Of a DNA stretch of 64,000 nt, positions 11,352 through 23,049 are shown piece by piece. The notes below the pieces were generated by a model. It did no database searches and was not told the DNA's origin. It worked only from the letters and a program-made list of their open reading frames with translations. The first letter of the stretch is position 1, and the number at the start of each line of letters is the position of its first letter. Source of the DNA: Leptodactylus fallax (Eukaryota > Chordata > Amphibia > Anura > Leptodactylidae); assembly GCA_947044405.1 (NCBI GenBank), contig CAMRHE010000077.1:2728001-2792000 (forward strand). Direction: 5' to 3'. The position numbers and the translations under genes were made by a program.

Positions 11352-12818
11352 ACAGACCAGTAAATCCAGAAATCCATCTTTATCTGGCCACAGTCTGACC
11401 TTCACACGGGCCCAGGTGAGGAAGGAGATGAAAAAGATCAAGGCGAGGAAAGCCGCAGGGCCAGATGACATCAGTGCAAGGCTAATTAAGACTTGTGGGG
11501 ACCAGCTGTGTGGTATAATTACATATATGTATAATATGAGCCTGAGGCAGGAAATAGTCCCTGAATTATGGAAATCTTCTTGTGTGGTACCAGTTCCAAA
11601 GAAACCCCACCCTATGGACCTCAACGACTACAGACCTGTAGCACTGACATCCCACCTGATGAAGATCTTGGAGAGATTGGTTCTCACACATCTCCGCCCT
11701 CTAGTGAGCCCCGCTATGGACCCACTCCAGTTTGCTTATCGGCCGGGCATTGGGGTAGATGATGCCATCATCCATCTTCTGCACAGGGCTCTGTCTCACC
11801 TGGAGAAACCAGGGAACACAGTGAGAATAATGTTCTTTGACTTCTCCAGTGCTTTTAACACCATACAGCCCAGGTTATTGAGGGACAAGCTGGGCCTTGC
11901 TGGAGTGGACCACCACCTCTCCAACTGGATCCTAGACTACCTCACAAATCGACCTCAATACGTGAGAGCCCGAGACTGTGTGTCAGGTACAGTGATCTGT
12001 AATACGGGGGCACCTCAGGGTACGGTTCTCGCCCCTTTCCTCTTCACACTGTACACTGCAGATTTTAGGTGCAACTCATCCAGCTGCTACCTACAGAAGT
12101 ATTCTGACGACTCTGCAATAGTGGGTCTCATCACAGATGATGATGACAGGGAGTACAGAGAACTGAACCGGGATTTTGTGGACTGGTGCCACCGGAACCA
12201 CCTGAAGATTAACGCGGGGAAGACCAAGGAGATGGTGGTGGACTTCCGCAAAGGCAGAAGCCCTCCTAAACCAGTGGACATCCTGGGGACGGGCATCGAG
12301 ATTGTGAACACCTATAAGTACCTGGGTTTGCTCCTTAATAATAAGCTGGACTGGGCAGATCATATGGAGGCCCTGTACAGGAAGGGCCACAGCAGGCTCT
12401 ACCTGCTTAGGAAGCTGAGAGCCTTTGGAATCGGGGGGCACTTCTTAGAACTTTCTTCAACTCGGTAGTGGCATCAGCCATCTTCTTTGGAGTGGCCTGC
12501 TGGGGGAGCAGTATATCAACCAGGGACAGAAATAAACTTGACAAGCTGATTAGAAGGGCCAGCTCTGTCCTGGGGAGCCCACTGGACCCAGTGCAGGTGG
12601 TGGGTGACAGAAGGATACTGTCCGTGGTGAGCTCCATGCAGAAGAAGAAGTCCCATCCCATGCATGAGACTGTGATCGCGCTGAGCAGTACTGTCAGTGA
12701 CCGACTGCTCCACCCTAGGTGTGAGAAGGAGCGCTATCGGAAGTCTTTCCTCCCCACCGCGGTTAGGCTGTACAACCAACACCGACATAAACGGAGATCA
12801 TTACACACAGAGAACTGA
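11352..12818 (+). pseudogene. LINE reverse transcriptase, frameshifted
   Basis: The frame is open from the truncation point to 12466 and contains RT blocks in order: KARKAAGPDDI, LNDYRPVALTS, FDFSSAFNTIQ (motif A), GAPQGTVLAPFLFTLY (motif B), YSDDSAIVG (motif C with the two catalytic Asp) and TYKYLGLLLNNKLDWADH. At 12432-12433 one C is missing compared with the second copy (AATCGGGGGG here, AATCCGGGGGG there). The rest continues in another frame to the stop at 12816-12818 (SAIFFGVACWGSS through RYRKSFLPTAVRLYN). No upstream endonuclease domain remains. Confidence 0.92.
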
Positions 12819-13020
12819 AAATATCTCTCTGCCTGTTATATCCCCCCCCCCCCTCTCTACGTCCTATCTGTCTGTCTGCTATTAATGTAATGCCTCTCAC
12901 CTTGGAATATTCCTGTACATGTTGTATTTGTATTTGTATCTGCTTATCTTTGCTGCTGTAACACACTGAATTTCCCCATTGTGGGACTATTAAAGGACTA
13001 TTATTATTATTATTATTATT
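11352..13020 (+). mobile_element. 5'-truncated non-LTR retrotransposon (LINE)
   Basis: A LINE copy of about 1.67 kb. It has the reverse transcriptase and C-terminal part of ORF2, then a 200-bp 3' UTR with the motif TTTCCCCATTGTGGGACTAT and an (ATT)n tail at 12998-13020. The 5' end is truncated inside the RT domain, as expected of target-primed reverse transcription. Protein and tail fit the CR1/L2/Rex-like group common in fish and amphibians. The exact clade is not decided here. Confidence 0.92.
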
Positions 13021-13342
13021 ATCCTAAGGATTGGTCATCAATTATAAAGCTTGGAAAACCCCTTCCCTTTAAGGGGAGTACTGGAGCTTATATTTTTTTA
13101 ACCCATTCTGAATGCGCTGCCACCATTTTTTTTCTTAAAGTGTATTGTACCTGTGTTAGATTGTTCATATTCTGGATGTAACACATAAAAGCCCACAATT
13201 TTAATGAACTGAACTTACAGCACCATAGAATGAGATCTGTGTATGATCTGGAAAATATATACACACGTTCAATTACCAAGCCAGTAATGATCTGTTATGG
13301 GCATGATACAAGTAAGGTTATCTTATGTTTTTTTGTACATTA

Positions 13343-14040
13343 ATTAATAATAATAATAATAATAATAGTCCTTTAATAGTCCCACAATGGGGAAATTCAG
13401 TGTGTTACAGCAGCAAAGATAAGCAGATACAAATACAAATACAACATGTACAGGAATGTTCCAAGGTGAGAGGCATTACATTAATAGCCGACAGACAGAT
13501 AGGACGTAGCAGAGGAGGGGGGGGGATTTAACAGGCAGAGAGATATTTCAGTTCTCTGTATGTAATGATCTCCGCTTAGGTTGGTGTTGGTTGTACAGCC
13601 TAACCGCGGTGGGGAGGAAAGACTTCCGATAGCGCTCCTTCTCACACTTAGGGTGGAGCAGTCGGTCACTGACAGTACTGCTCAGTGCGATCACAGTCTC
13701 ATGCATGGGATGGGACTTCTTCTTCTGCATGGAGCTCACCACGGACAGTATCCTTCTGTCACCCACCACCTGCACTGGGTCCAGTGGGCTCCCCAGGACA
13801 GAGCTGGCCTTTCTAATCAGCTTGTCAAGTTTATTTCTATCCCTGGTTGATATACTGCTCCCCCAGCAGGCCACTCCAAAGAAGATGGCTGATGCCACTA
13901 CCGAGTTGAAGAAAGTTCTAAGAAGTGCCCCCCGGATTCCAAAGGCTCTTAGTTTCCTAAGCAGGTAGAGCCTGCTGTGGCCCTTCCTATACAGGGCCTC
14001 CATATGATCTGCCCAGTCCAGCTTATTATTAAGGAGCAAA
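13343..14040 (-). mobile_element. Second, 3'-only LINE copy in inverted orientation
   Basis: This is the reverse complement of the last 0.7 kb of the neighbouring LINE, including the (AAT)n tail at 13343-13367 and the CCACAATGGGGAAA motif. It is truncated at the codons for LLNNKLDW. The encoded ends differ from those at 12433-12818 at only a few residues, so both copies are recent and from one subfamily. Confidence 0.92.
13548..14039 (-). pseudogene. LINE ORF2 C-terminal fragment
   Basis: 163 codons open from LLNNKLDWADHMEALYRK to the stop, without the frameshift of the + copy (AFGIRGALLRTFFNSVVASA). It lacks the RT catalytic motifs and so cannot act alone. The C-terminal region FLPTAVRLYN is typical of CR1/L2/Rex-like ORF2 ends. 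Confidence 0.9.
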
Positions 14041-14181
14041 CATATATAGGCTCTTAGTTACTACATTTAATGAAAGTCATGAGCTTTACGGCATCTGCGA
14101 TAGACAAGCTTCTTCTGACACTACTGTGTTTTTACAGATTCATCCTCTTTAATTCAGTGACATGTTCGCTCTCCTATACAG

Positions 14182-14263
14182 GCGCTGTGGTTCCCACTGC
14201 TTGAGGCAATGATGTCACCGCAGAAGCTTTTATGTTCTTCTCCATCTCCGCTATATTCAGAAT
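14182..14263 (+). CDS. vps8: vps8 exon h
   Basis: This exon has 82 nt, residues 211-237 plus one base. The acceptor is cctatacag and the donor GAAT|gtaagt. The peptide ALWFPLLEAMMSPQKLL is nearly the family sequence ALWFPLLEAMMAPQKL. It lies 141 bp after the second LINE fragment. Confidence 0.95.
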
Positions 14264-15767
14264 GTAAGTACCTTCCCTGCGTCTTACTTCCTGGTACTTC
14301 AAGTGTAAGCACAGTGCCTGCAATCACTTTGTTATACCATTTCTACAAGAAAAAAAGGGCTTTTAAAGAAATGGTTTAAAATGTCACTTAAAGGAGCACA
14401 TATAAAAAAACTAGTTCATAGAAATTAAGAGATTTATCAATATTATAGTAGAATACATGCATTTATAATTGGGAAAGACCACCAAAACTGACACATTGAT
14501 TGATTTGGCCAGGGCTAGTGGACATTCACACATATCTTTTACTAATAAAAGTGACTTACACTTATAGGGGTTTATAGGGGTTGTTGAGCTCATATATTTG
14601 TTATTTAATAGGGCTGCTAGTGGGGCTCTAAACATAACAAAGCATTAATCACCTCACCTTGGACCTCTGCCTCCTACGGTGGTGACAGCTCAGTTTGTCT
14701 GTACACAGGTCACTGGCTGACATCACCAGTAACTTCTCATTTGTTCCAGGGGAACCTTGCGCCCAATCACAGGCCTCAGTGGTTACTGCTGTGATATGCC
14801 GTTTGTGAAGAGGTGACCACTAAGACCTGTGATTAGCTGTAGTCATCTGGAACAAACAGTCAGGGGACCTTTATGGAGACAGAGCCGCCACTGCTGGAAA
14901 TGGGAGCCAGGGGAGAGGTAAGCACTGGTTTGTTATGCTTATGGCACCAATAGCAGCGCTATTAAATAACAAAAATATGAGTCTGACAACCCCTTTAATA
15001 AATGTAACTGATCTGTTGCTTCCCTTAGATATATATATGAATTCAAGATCACTATTAATATTCAGAAGAATGGTTATATGTACAAGCATACCCAATATAA
15101 TATACCAAAGAAAGTTCAAAACATTACAAAAACAAGTGTTAAATGAAATATATGTCATATACATATACAGTATCCATATACTGTCCAGAGCTAGACACTG
15201 CATAATAATACTTGAGAGCCAACCCCTTATCCCTACTGTGCAGGAGTGCTTCTTCTAAGTTCCATAGTTATATTACTTTATTATACTGGATAAAATAATT
15301 TTAGACATTTTATGCCCTTGGCTGATGGATCTTCTTAATACCCAATACATTATCGAGAAGCATTTATTTAAACTATTCCTAAGTAAATGCGAGTATTCGC
15401 CCATAGTAACCATTGAGGTTACTGCATTCATTTTTAAAGTGGCATCTAAAAATGAAAGCTGGCATTTGATTGGATGATGGGATAACCAGACCCACGGTTT
15501 CCTTGCAGTAATTGTAATATATGTATATGTGGGTAGAATTCATCCAACTGAATTTTGCTACATTTCCCACTGTATAGGCTCCCTAAAGATATATCCATTT
15601 ATACCACACTCTTTTGTCCTCTGTCTGGTAAATGGAGCCTTTTGTATATGTTTAGCATAAATCCCGGGAGCTTCTCCTGATTTATACACCAAACGTGATG
15701 TGAACATAGTCTTATGTACAATTCACAAATGCTTATTTCTTTTTTTTTTTTTTTTTTCTCTTTTTAG
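14264..15767 (+). other. vps8 intron h-i
   Basis: Holds a TTAA-type MITE at about 14565-14998. The rest (15000-15740) is AT-rich with short ATATAT runs and nothing recognised. It ends in a 26-bp T-rich tract before exon i. Confidence 0.6.
14565..14998. mobile_element. TTAA-type MITE
   Basis: Left end TAGGGGTTGTTGAGCTCATAT, right end ATATGAGTCTGACAACCCCTTTAA. Subterminal motifs are mirrored: TTGTTATTTAATAG against CTATTAAATAACAA, and TTGTTCCAG against CTGGAACAA. The right TTAA is at 14995-14998; the left TTAA is lost. Confidence 0.65.
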
Positions 15768-15850
15768 CATTAAAGAGTCTGACCATGGAAGTCCTCAATA
15801 GCATGGCTGCATATATCTCACTTCCATCCATACTCCAGAGGATACTGCAG
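15768..15850 (+). CDS. vps8: vps8 exon i
   Basis: This exon has 83 nt, from split residue 238 to 265. A long poly-T tract leads into the acceptor ctttttag. The donor is CAG|gtaagt, a strong match. It encodes LKSLTMEVLNSMAAYISLPS followed by ILQRILQ, the best conserved block of the VPS8 solenoid end. Confidence 0.96.
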
Positions 15851-15937
15851 GTAAGTGGGCCAGTGAGACCTATTGATACCTCACATTGTCCGATGCTTCT
15901 AGCTAGCTACAAAACAAAGTTTCAAGAAGTAACTTCT

Positions 15938-16572
15938 TTAAAGAGGTTTTCCGGGCAAAAAATGTTTTTTTTAAAAAAGATCTGTTAGTGCTATTGATGG
16001 GTTAATAAGTGCACCCAAATACCTTTAGCAGTGTTTGAGTGATTTCTTTGTTTCTCTGGGAGATCCTGGCATCTTCTGCATTTGTTTACATGGTGTATCT
16101 TCCTGCGTCTTAGCTAATGTATCATGGTGCTTGTAGGCTGACTCACACTATCTCCCTCTCACTACCTCCCCCTCCCTCTCACACCCCCTCCCTGTTTCTC
16201 TAGCTATCCCACCCACTACTAGCCCTTCCAAACCAACTCAGCCTCCACCTCATCATACTTGCCTATCTTCCTTCCAAACTTCCTCCTGAGAGATGGCCCC
16301 TCCCTCTTTACTGACTCTGCAAGCGCACGCAATAGTCCCGCTGCTGAGCTGCAGCCTGCAATTCGCCTCTATTGCGGAGGCGTGGGAGTATTAGTGACAT
16401 TCCGTTTCTGTAAACAGGAAACCGAACGTCACCAGATAACCAGAAAATGTGACCGCCCCAGGGATATGGGTAAATATACATTTTTGATAAATTATGTAAT
16501 TAAGAAAGTAGGTGGGGGGCAGTGTTTAGATTAGTGTAGGGATTAAATGTTATCCCGGACAACCCCTTTTAA
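15938..16572. mobile_element. TTAA-flanked MITE, copy 1 of a 0.6-0.8-kb family
   Basis: Runs TTAAAGAGGTTTTCCGGGCA to ATCCCGGACAACCCCTTTTAA with TTAA at both ends (15938-15941 and 16569-16572). It shares TTAGCAGTGTTTGAGTGATT, TTTACATGGTGTA and GCCCCAGGGATATGGGTAA with the copy at 26955-29372. Non-coding. Confidence 0.75.
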
Positions 16573-19077
16573 GGTGTTTCCACGCAATATGCAAATAAAA
16601 TTCTGACATGTAATTGCGGTGGAATCCATGGATAGGGCTGGGCAGTTAATTGCAAAGTAACCGAAATCGAAAGTCAGGATTGCTGTCGTGTGAATAACTG
16701 AAACAAAAATTCAGTGGCATATAAATAGGGGGAGTAACCTGTAAAGAGGTGTGTTGTAAAATAATAAATTCATTAATCATAATCAAAGTAAAATATTCAA
16801 TTAGGTCATTATTTAACCCTATCCTAACCCTATCTGTGGACCATACGTTATAAAGCATGGCTAGCTAGATGAAGAAGAGACCTACCAAAAGGCATATTCA
16901 CAGTAAAGTTCTCACTGCATATACAAAACTTAGAGTAACATTTGATAAACAATTCATAGCACGTAGGGTAAAACATAAACCACTATGAAGAAGAATCTAC
17001 TTGTTCAGATTTTGTAGGAAGTTCACATGGACACATAGTACAAACACAGGTGAATATCAATAAAGTATACGACCAAGATGGTGACTGTGTGCAGGGACAT
17101 ATCATCTGACTAAGTGACTTCTGCTTCATAGGGGTTGTGTTGTTTTTACCCCCCATTTTATAAACTGATTTTATCATGTGTTATTCTAATAAAGTTTGTA
17201 TGAGAACTTTACTGAGTGTGCATTTTAGCTTGCTCGTTGTATCCTTAGAGAGGTTATTTTAGGATTTTGTTTTTTCATTAGGATTTGCAATCAATATCTT
17301 AATAGGGAAGGGGAGTCCAACTCCTGGACTGATCAGCTGTTCGGTACAGCCGTTGGGCTCAGTACAATACTGTGTACAGATCTGGAAGCAGCAGGCTTCT
17401 TTCATTGTATATTGACCCTGCGGCGTTACTGCAGCTATGCTTCCTTTGAAGTGAATGGGAGCTGAAATGTAATAGCATGGCTTGGCCACTATATAATGTA
17501 TGGAGCCTTCTGCTTCTGGCTGCACACACTGCCTAATAGCGGGCCTGACAGTGCTCCTGAGCAGCTGATCAGTGCTGGGTTTTGGCCCCTCATTGATCAG
17601 ATATTGATCAAAAAATCCTATTAGAAATGGGAGATCCCATAATTTTTTATCCAAAGACTTTTTGGGTAAAAAATGAAAACTAAATAATGCTGAGTTGGTT
17701 TGCATAGAGTCCAGCTATTATTTTTCAATTGAAGGTTAAACCTTGAAAGTAATGTCTTTAGAAAGGTGTCATGTTCTAAAATGTCATAAAGCAAGCCATT
17801 CCCTAAATGACTCGGTCCAGTAATGGGTTAAACACTATGCCAGTCGCAACTAGAGTCTCATCTGCTGCCCGCTTGTCCTTGGCTCACTTTCCCGCAGAAT
17901 GCAGATGTTCCAGAGAATCTCTTTGAAATCTGGGCCACCATTTCATGCATATTTCATGCCAGCTCTGTAGTATTATCATGGCTGGGTATTCATCGACATT
18001 AACCCTGTTATTACATAGTGTGCAACATATTCAGGCTATGGTGTTACGTTTACGTGTGGATTCTAGTTCTTTGCAGAAGATAAAGGAACAATGCAGGTGG
18101 ACATAGTTATCAACGCCAGCAGTCAAACTCACTTGGTCTATGAATTAATGTATCACATATCATATGTATACCATAATTATATCAGAAGTCACAACAGATC
18201 TCATGACCACATAAAGTACATGTGAAAAGTTGTTACACGGATCATTAAATACCATACTATTTTATCATATAATTTATGTTAGCAGCACAGCTGACTGACT
18301 TTTCTAATGGACATAATACTTGGACGCAGAACTGTTCAAGACCATTTAATCGAGAGGTTGAGGACATTTATTGTTGTTGATGTGCTTGTTGATGTATCTT
18401 AAAGGCTATGTCCACTTTTGCAGCAATTTTTTTTTTTCACTCTTGAATTGTATCTATTTTGAACTTTAACATCATTTTTGTAGTTGCTTTTAATTAAAAA
18501 TTTTGCTTCGTTTTGCCTTCTACAGCCGCATGTATAAGCACTACAATACAAACCATAGAATGACATGTATTAGCTAATTTGTCAGAGATAAATATTAAAT
18601 CTGGCGGGTTTTAGCCACCAGTGTGGGGGAGTTTGGAGCTTACTGTGTATGTGTATATGAAACCATATATAGTATACTTATGTATATACATATGTAGTAT
18701 ACTTCATTCTAATGTTATTACTGCATAGGTTTTTGTAATGAAGCTGTTTGCTGCTGCCTTTTGTCCATACTATGAATTGTTAGGTAATGGTCACAGCAAC
18801 TTTGATGTCAAAGTGTGGCGGTTTCCCTATAGGTATAATGGCACATATATGTATACATAAAATATATGTATACATACAGTAAATGAAGAGGAATTCCTCT
18901 TCATTTTCCGCTGTGTGAACCCTTAGACTGTCTTGTCTAACCTTATATGGGCCAGACTTTTAAGCTGAAATGTTGGCACATTTAAGCGACGCTCCCTTTT
19001 TCTTAGAAGCCACATACACTTTTCATATCAAACTAGATGGGCAAGAATGCAGCACATTTTATGCCACTGTCACCATA

Positions 19078-19795
19078 CCCTGTTTCTCCAAAAATAAGCC
19101 CTACCCTGAAAATAAGCCCTAGCTTGATTTTGCAGGGTTTTTGGAGTAGGCTTGAAATATTAGCCCTACTCCAAAAATAAGCCCTAGTAACAGTCAGCGC
19201 CTCTAGGACTAGGTTAAGTCACGTGATGTCACTGAGATGGAGAATAGGCATACTGTAGCTCCCAACTGTCCAGGAAAAGTGTCCTACTACCTCCTACCAC
19301 AGCAGGGCAAAATTCCCTCACCTGCTCTTAAGTCCCGCTCCAAAGTCCCACCTCCTGAGTTCACCTTCTGAGTGCCACCTCCTGGGTCTTGCCTCCCAGC
19401 CGCTACTATGCTGTGGTCTTGGCTATCTACGTGACCAGACGTCAGGTGCCACTCCTGCTCGCTCCCACAGATGCAGCCACTCCTCTACAGCACCTCCCCC
19501 TTAGCGTAAAGGAGAGGAGATAGAGAGGGCCCGGGGCCAATGTCACACAAAGTGTTTAGAGAGAGAGAGGGCCAGTAAGTTTGTTTAAGACCCACTGACC
19601 CTGCACCATCAATTGTGAATGTAAATTGGGGTTAGGATTCCTAACCATTTTACAAGATTCATCCAGAGGGCATCAGAAAAGATTCTGATTCAATCGGGTG
19701 CCTGAAAAATAAGACCTACCCTGAAAATAAGCCCTAGCCCTTTTTTCAGAGAGAAAAATAATATAAGACCCTGTCTTATTTTCGGAAAAACACGG
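19078..19795. mobile_element. MITE with AAAATAAGCCCT subterminal repeats
   Basis: Left end CCCTGTTTCTCCAAAAATAAG and right end CTTATTTTCGGAAAAACACGG are inverted. The units AAAATAAGCCCTA and CCTACCCTGAAAATAAG recur at both ends. This resembles a dispersed element seen in many tetrapod genomes. The superfamily is not certain and no transposase is present. Confidence 0.6.
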
Positions 19796-20691
19796 GCAGT
19801 AGATCTGACCATGTATATGGAGCACTGTTTTCAGTCAGAGCTGCGATATCTGGCACTATATGCCATAGGAGATCATATGAATGTAGCAGGGGCATGCCTG
19901 AATCTCCTCCTTCAGAACTTCTGACCCAACTTCTGCTGGAAGTTCAGTCATTTGCATACAATGCACATGATGTGAAAACCTTTTATTTCTTTTCTTTTAA
20001 ATAAACCCATGCCCAGGTTTTGTGTTTATTGGGTCTCCCTTTGTTATTATGTTAATCTATGCCTGCTGTAATACTAATCTAATACTTTTTGTCTCTAATG
20101 TTTTATGTCTCTTTTAATTAATTTTGTGAATTATGATGAAGTTTATGTGCACAAATTACTTTTCATTTTGCTGTATTGTTGCCAATTGTGCCGATAATGT
20201 AGATTCTATTTTGGCAACATATTCAGTTGCAGTTGTGGTGTGTAGGCGTGAAGTCTTTCTGTTGTTTCCTTTTTGTCTTTGGATTGTAGGCTTTGAAGTG
20301 AGTATTCCAGCCAGTTCCCTGAATGCCCTGATTTTGTACAGAAACACTCCTAAATCGCCAATTACACAGCATATGTCTCAGCCCTGACATCCTGCTACCC
20401 AGATAGCTCATTAGCTGGCCTTATTGCTGACGTGAATTTCCCTTAATGTCACACTGCTTTTTGCAGTTTTGCGTCCATATTTTAAATCACTGGCGTTTCT
20501 AACAGGTGTGGGGGATAGATGGTACTCCTCGGGACCACCAGCTTATATGTTAAAATAAAAGAAACTATATTTTATTACTACAGTTTCTAGTCTCTGAGAA
20601 CATTTTCATTCTTTTTTTAAATGATGAATTTTCTATATGGTTTAAAGTGGTACTAACTCCAAAAATGTAAACCTTTACATTTTAAAGGGGT

Positions 20692-21076
20692 TTATGATAT
20701 TGATCAGCTGTCCGTAGGATAAGTCATCAATATTAGATCAGTAGAGGTCCAACGCCCACAAGCCCCAACGATCAGCTGATGTGTTGTGGTCTCTTTACTG
20801 CTTACCAAGCACAGCACCATACATTGTTTAGTGGCTGTGCTTGACATTGCAGCTCAGCCCCTTTTATCTGAATAGGAGTGATCTGCAGCCTGGCCATGTG
20901 ACCAGTGGACGTGATGTCACTGGGTTGGGAATAGGAAGTGGAACTCGCTCAAATGCCACAAGCTCTTCAAACAGCTGTTCGGCATGGGTCCCGGGTGTCA
21001 GACTTTACCAGTCTAATATTAATGGTTTATCCTAAAGATAGGTCATCAGTATCATAGTCCCGGAAAACTCCTTTAA
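20692..21076. mobile_element. T2-type TTAA MITE, complete
   Basis: TTAA at both ends (20692-20695 and 21073-21076), starting TTAAAGGGGTTTATGATATTG and ending CCCGGAAAACTCCTTTAA. Inner arms carry GTAGGATAAGTCATCAATAT and ATTAATGGTTTATCCTAAAG. Non-coding. Confidence 0.75.
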
Positions 21077-22392
21077 CCCACAAATTGCGTTCTCCAATCA
21101 TGTAGTATGAATGGCTTAGTGATATTTCAGCTTACTCTTGTATTCTGGTGTCCTCTTATTCAAGTGATAGTCTGGTCCTGCTTATCTTGAAAAGATTGAT
21201 ATCCAGCATGCCGAGATCCCAGAGGTGTGGACGTCAGCCATACTATGATGTGTAGGGTTAAGTTATTCCGCCTAGGTGTGAAGTTTGTGTTCTCAGTATG
21301 TTAATAAGTATAGTTGTGGTGACTCTAACAGTTTGCTAATATAATTTAATAAAATATAATATAAAAGATTTTGTAAAAATAATTTTAAAAGACTTATGCA
21401 GGTCAGACATATATGATGCTGGATTTATTATAGGGAATCTGTCAGCTCTTTTATGCTGCACCCTCTAAGGACAGCATGCAGTGTGTCAGGCTTATTGATC
21501 GCAGTTGTGTGTGGGGTTTTTTCAGTGGAGAAAAATGCTGTGAACTGTGGAGTTCATGAGCTATGATCTCATCTTGCCCTTCCATTGCTGATTTGACAGC
21601 TTTCTGATCATGTATAGTCATAGCAGCAGAGAGTAAAAATAGAGAGATGGTGCTCTCATGGAGTAGTATGATGAGGAGTATGAAGTACAGATTGTGCTCG
21701 CCCCTTTCCCAGAAGGTGGGGACTCACCTAATCTGACTGTGCTATAGACAGGCACAATCGTATGGCTGTCTGGGCCTGGAAGTTGGCAGATAATCCAGCA
21801 TGTAATGTAACTTTTCGGTAGGTCAAATCAAAAGACATCCAATCATGGAAAATACAAGAACGTCATGCCACACCAAAAGAGTGGCTTGACACCTTCACCA
21901 TATCATCATGATCTGATAAAGGCATCAGAATTACAATTACAGGTAACACCTATATATAGGTAACACAGGCTCCTACAGTTCACAGTAGGTAATGGTCACA
22001 GTCCACTCTCTTTCCATCAGTGAACAGTGGCCACTGTATGGGTCACAGATCATGTGCCATGTGGCTGCTATAAAGCATTTATCTGAATGCTGTTAACACC
22101 AGCTTGGGCAAGATGGCCTCTCCATAATCATATAAAGAAAACAGAATAAAAAAAATCTACAATCAGGAAACAAAAATTGGTAAAAAAAAGAATGTGTGTC
22201 TGTCTTTTGTCCAGTAGTAAAACACATATGTTATACATTCCCTTTAAAGACAGTAACTTTTTTATTGCATAGGCTGCCTTCAATCATAACAGTAAATCTT
22301 ATGAAGCAAATGATTTCTTTATGGAATAAGCATATAAATATACCTGTGTTTAATATACACATCCTTTATCACTTATTTATTTCTGATTTTAG

Positions 22393-22473
22393 GATCCTGT
22401 GTATGGGAGAGGAAAATTAGGTGAAATCCAAGGCTTGGTGTTAGGAATGCTGGATACCTTTAGCTATGAACAG
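22393..22473 (+). CDS. vps8: vps8 exon j
   Basis: This exon has 81 nt, residues 266-292, phase 0 at both ends. The acceptor is ctgattttag and the donor CAG|gtaagc. The peptide DPVYGRGKLGEIQGLVLGML then DTFSYEQ is almost identical to the mammalian segment. It is isolated between introns of 6.5 and 4.3 kb. Confidence 0.96.
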
Positions 22474-22744
22474 GTAAGCCTGGGAGTTCTTATACAGTAT
22501 TTTGTATAATGTGAAATAAAATCTGTATCCTGCAGACATGTCTGTTTTTGCAAATACTTGTTGTCATAAAAAAACAATTCTAGGGTGTTATGAATTATGT
22601 ATGTATCATATTGTGACTAGTTATGTCTCTCGTTCATTGTTGCCGTTATGTCTAGTTTTAAGTATGAGCCTTCAGTATACGATATGTAAATTCAGTTCTC
22701 TATACACATGCGAGGATGCAGGTAACTAATTAGGGCCAGGATGT

Positions 22745-23010
22745 TAATTCAGTTGTAGAATAAGGGCCCATGATTTGGGGGCCAAGTTTATCACGGAATG
22801 CAGTTGGATGACATCCTAATGCATCCCATGATACATTCACTTCTATGGGGCTTCCAGATCCATTCCTTTCCAATAACACGGATGATTATAGTGCAGGTTC
22901 TATTCTACTCCGTGTTATTGGAACTGAATGGATTTGGAAACCCCATAGAAGTGAGTGTATCATGGAATGCATTCTGATGTCACTCCGATTGCATTCTGTG
23001 ATAAACTCTG
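22745..23010. mobile_element. Long palindrome (hairpin MITE)
   Basis: The arms about 22760-22872 and 22908-23010 are inverted copies. CACTTCTATGGGGCTTCCAG pairs with the region around CCCCATAGAAGTG, and TTCCAATAACACGGA pairs with TCCGTGTTATTGGAA, around a 35-bp loop. The outer part pairs TTTATCACGGAATGCA with TGCATTCTGTGATAAA. No open frame of note. Confidence 0.75.
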
Positions 23011-23049
23011 CCCCAACTCGGAGGCAAACTCAGTCTTGTGCATGGACCT

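Larger units (their letters stand above)
11105..13072. mobile_element. T2-type MITE split by a LINE insertion
   Basis: The left part (11105-11351) carries GAGATAGGTCACCAATTG and runs to TTAATTGATGACCTA. The right part (13021-13072) resumes as CCTAAGGATTGGTCATCAAT and ends AAAACCCCTTCCCTTTAA. Joined, the two parts restore the GATGACCTAtCCTAAGG hairpin motif seen in the other copies. The LINE at 11352-13020 is therefore the younger insertion. Confidence 0.75.
10717..14181 (+). other. vps8 intron g-h
   Basis: Dominated by a T2-type MITE interrupted by a LINE (11105-13072) and by an inverted LINE 3' fragment (13343-14040). The 320 bp between them (13022-13342) holds the MITE end and unique AT-rich DNA. 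Nothing is seen at 10717-11100 except an A run at 10859-10875. Confidence 0.7.
15851..22392 (+). other. vps8 intron i-j
   Basis: Contains the TTAA MITE at 15938-16572, an imperfect inverted-repeat element around 17230-17700 (ends ATCAATATCTTAATAGG and CAGATATTGATCAAAAAATCC), the MITE at 19078-19795 and a T2-type MITE at 20692-21076. A repeat end resembling GGGAATCTGTCAGCTC starts near 21434. Nothing is recognised at 16573-17229, 17710-19070, 19800-20690 or 21500-22390. Confidence 0.55.

Noticed and set aside
14411..15258. Open frames on both strands suggested a small membrane protein
   Set aside because: They lie across a TTAA MITE with inverted arms, with no consistent coding signal or splice context.
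15785..15988. An open frame starting MEVLNSMAAY taken as an independent small protein
   Set aside because: It is vps8 exon i running into its intron after the strong donor at 15851.
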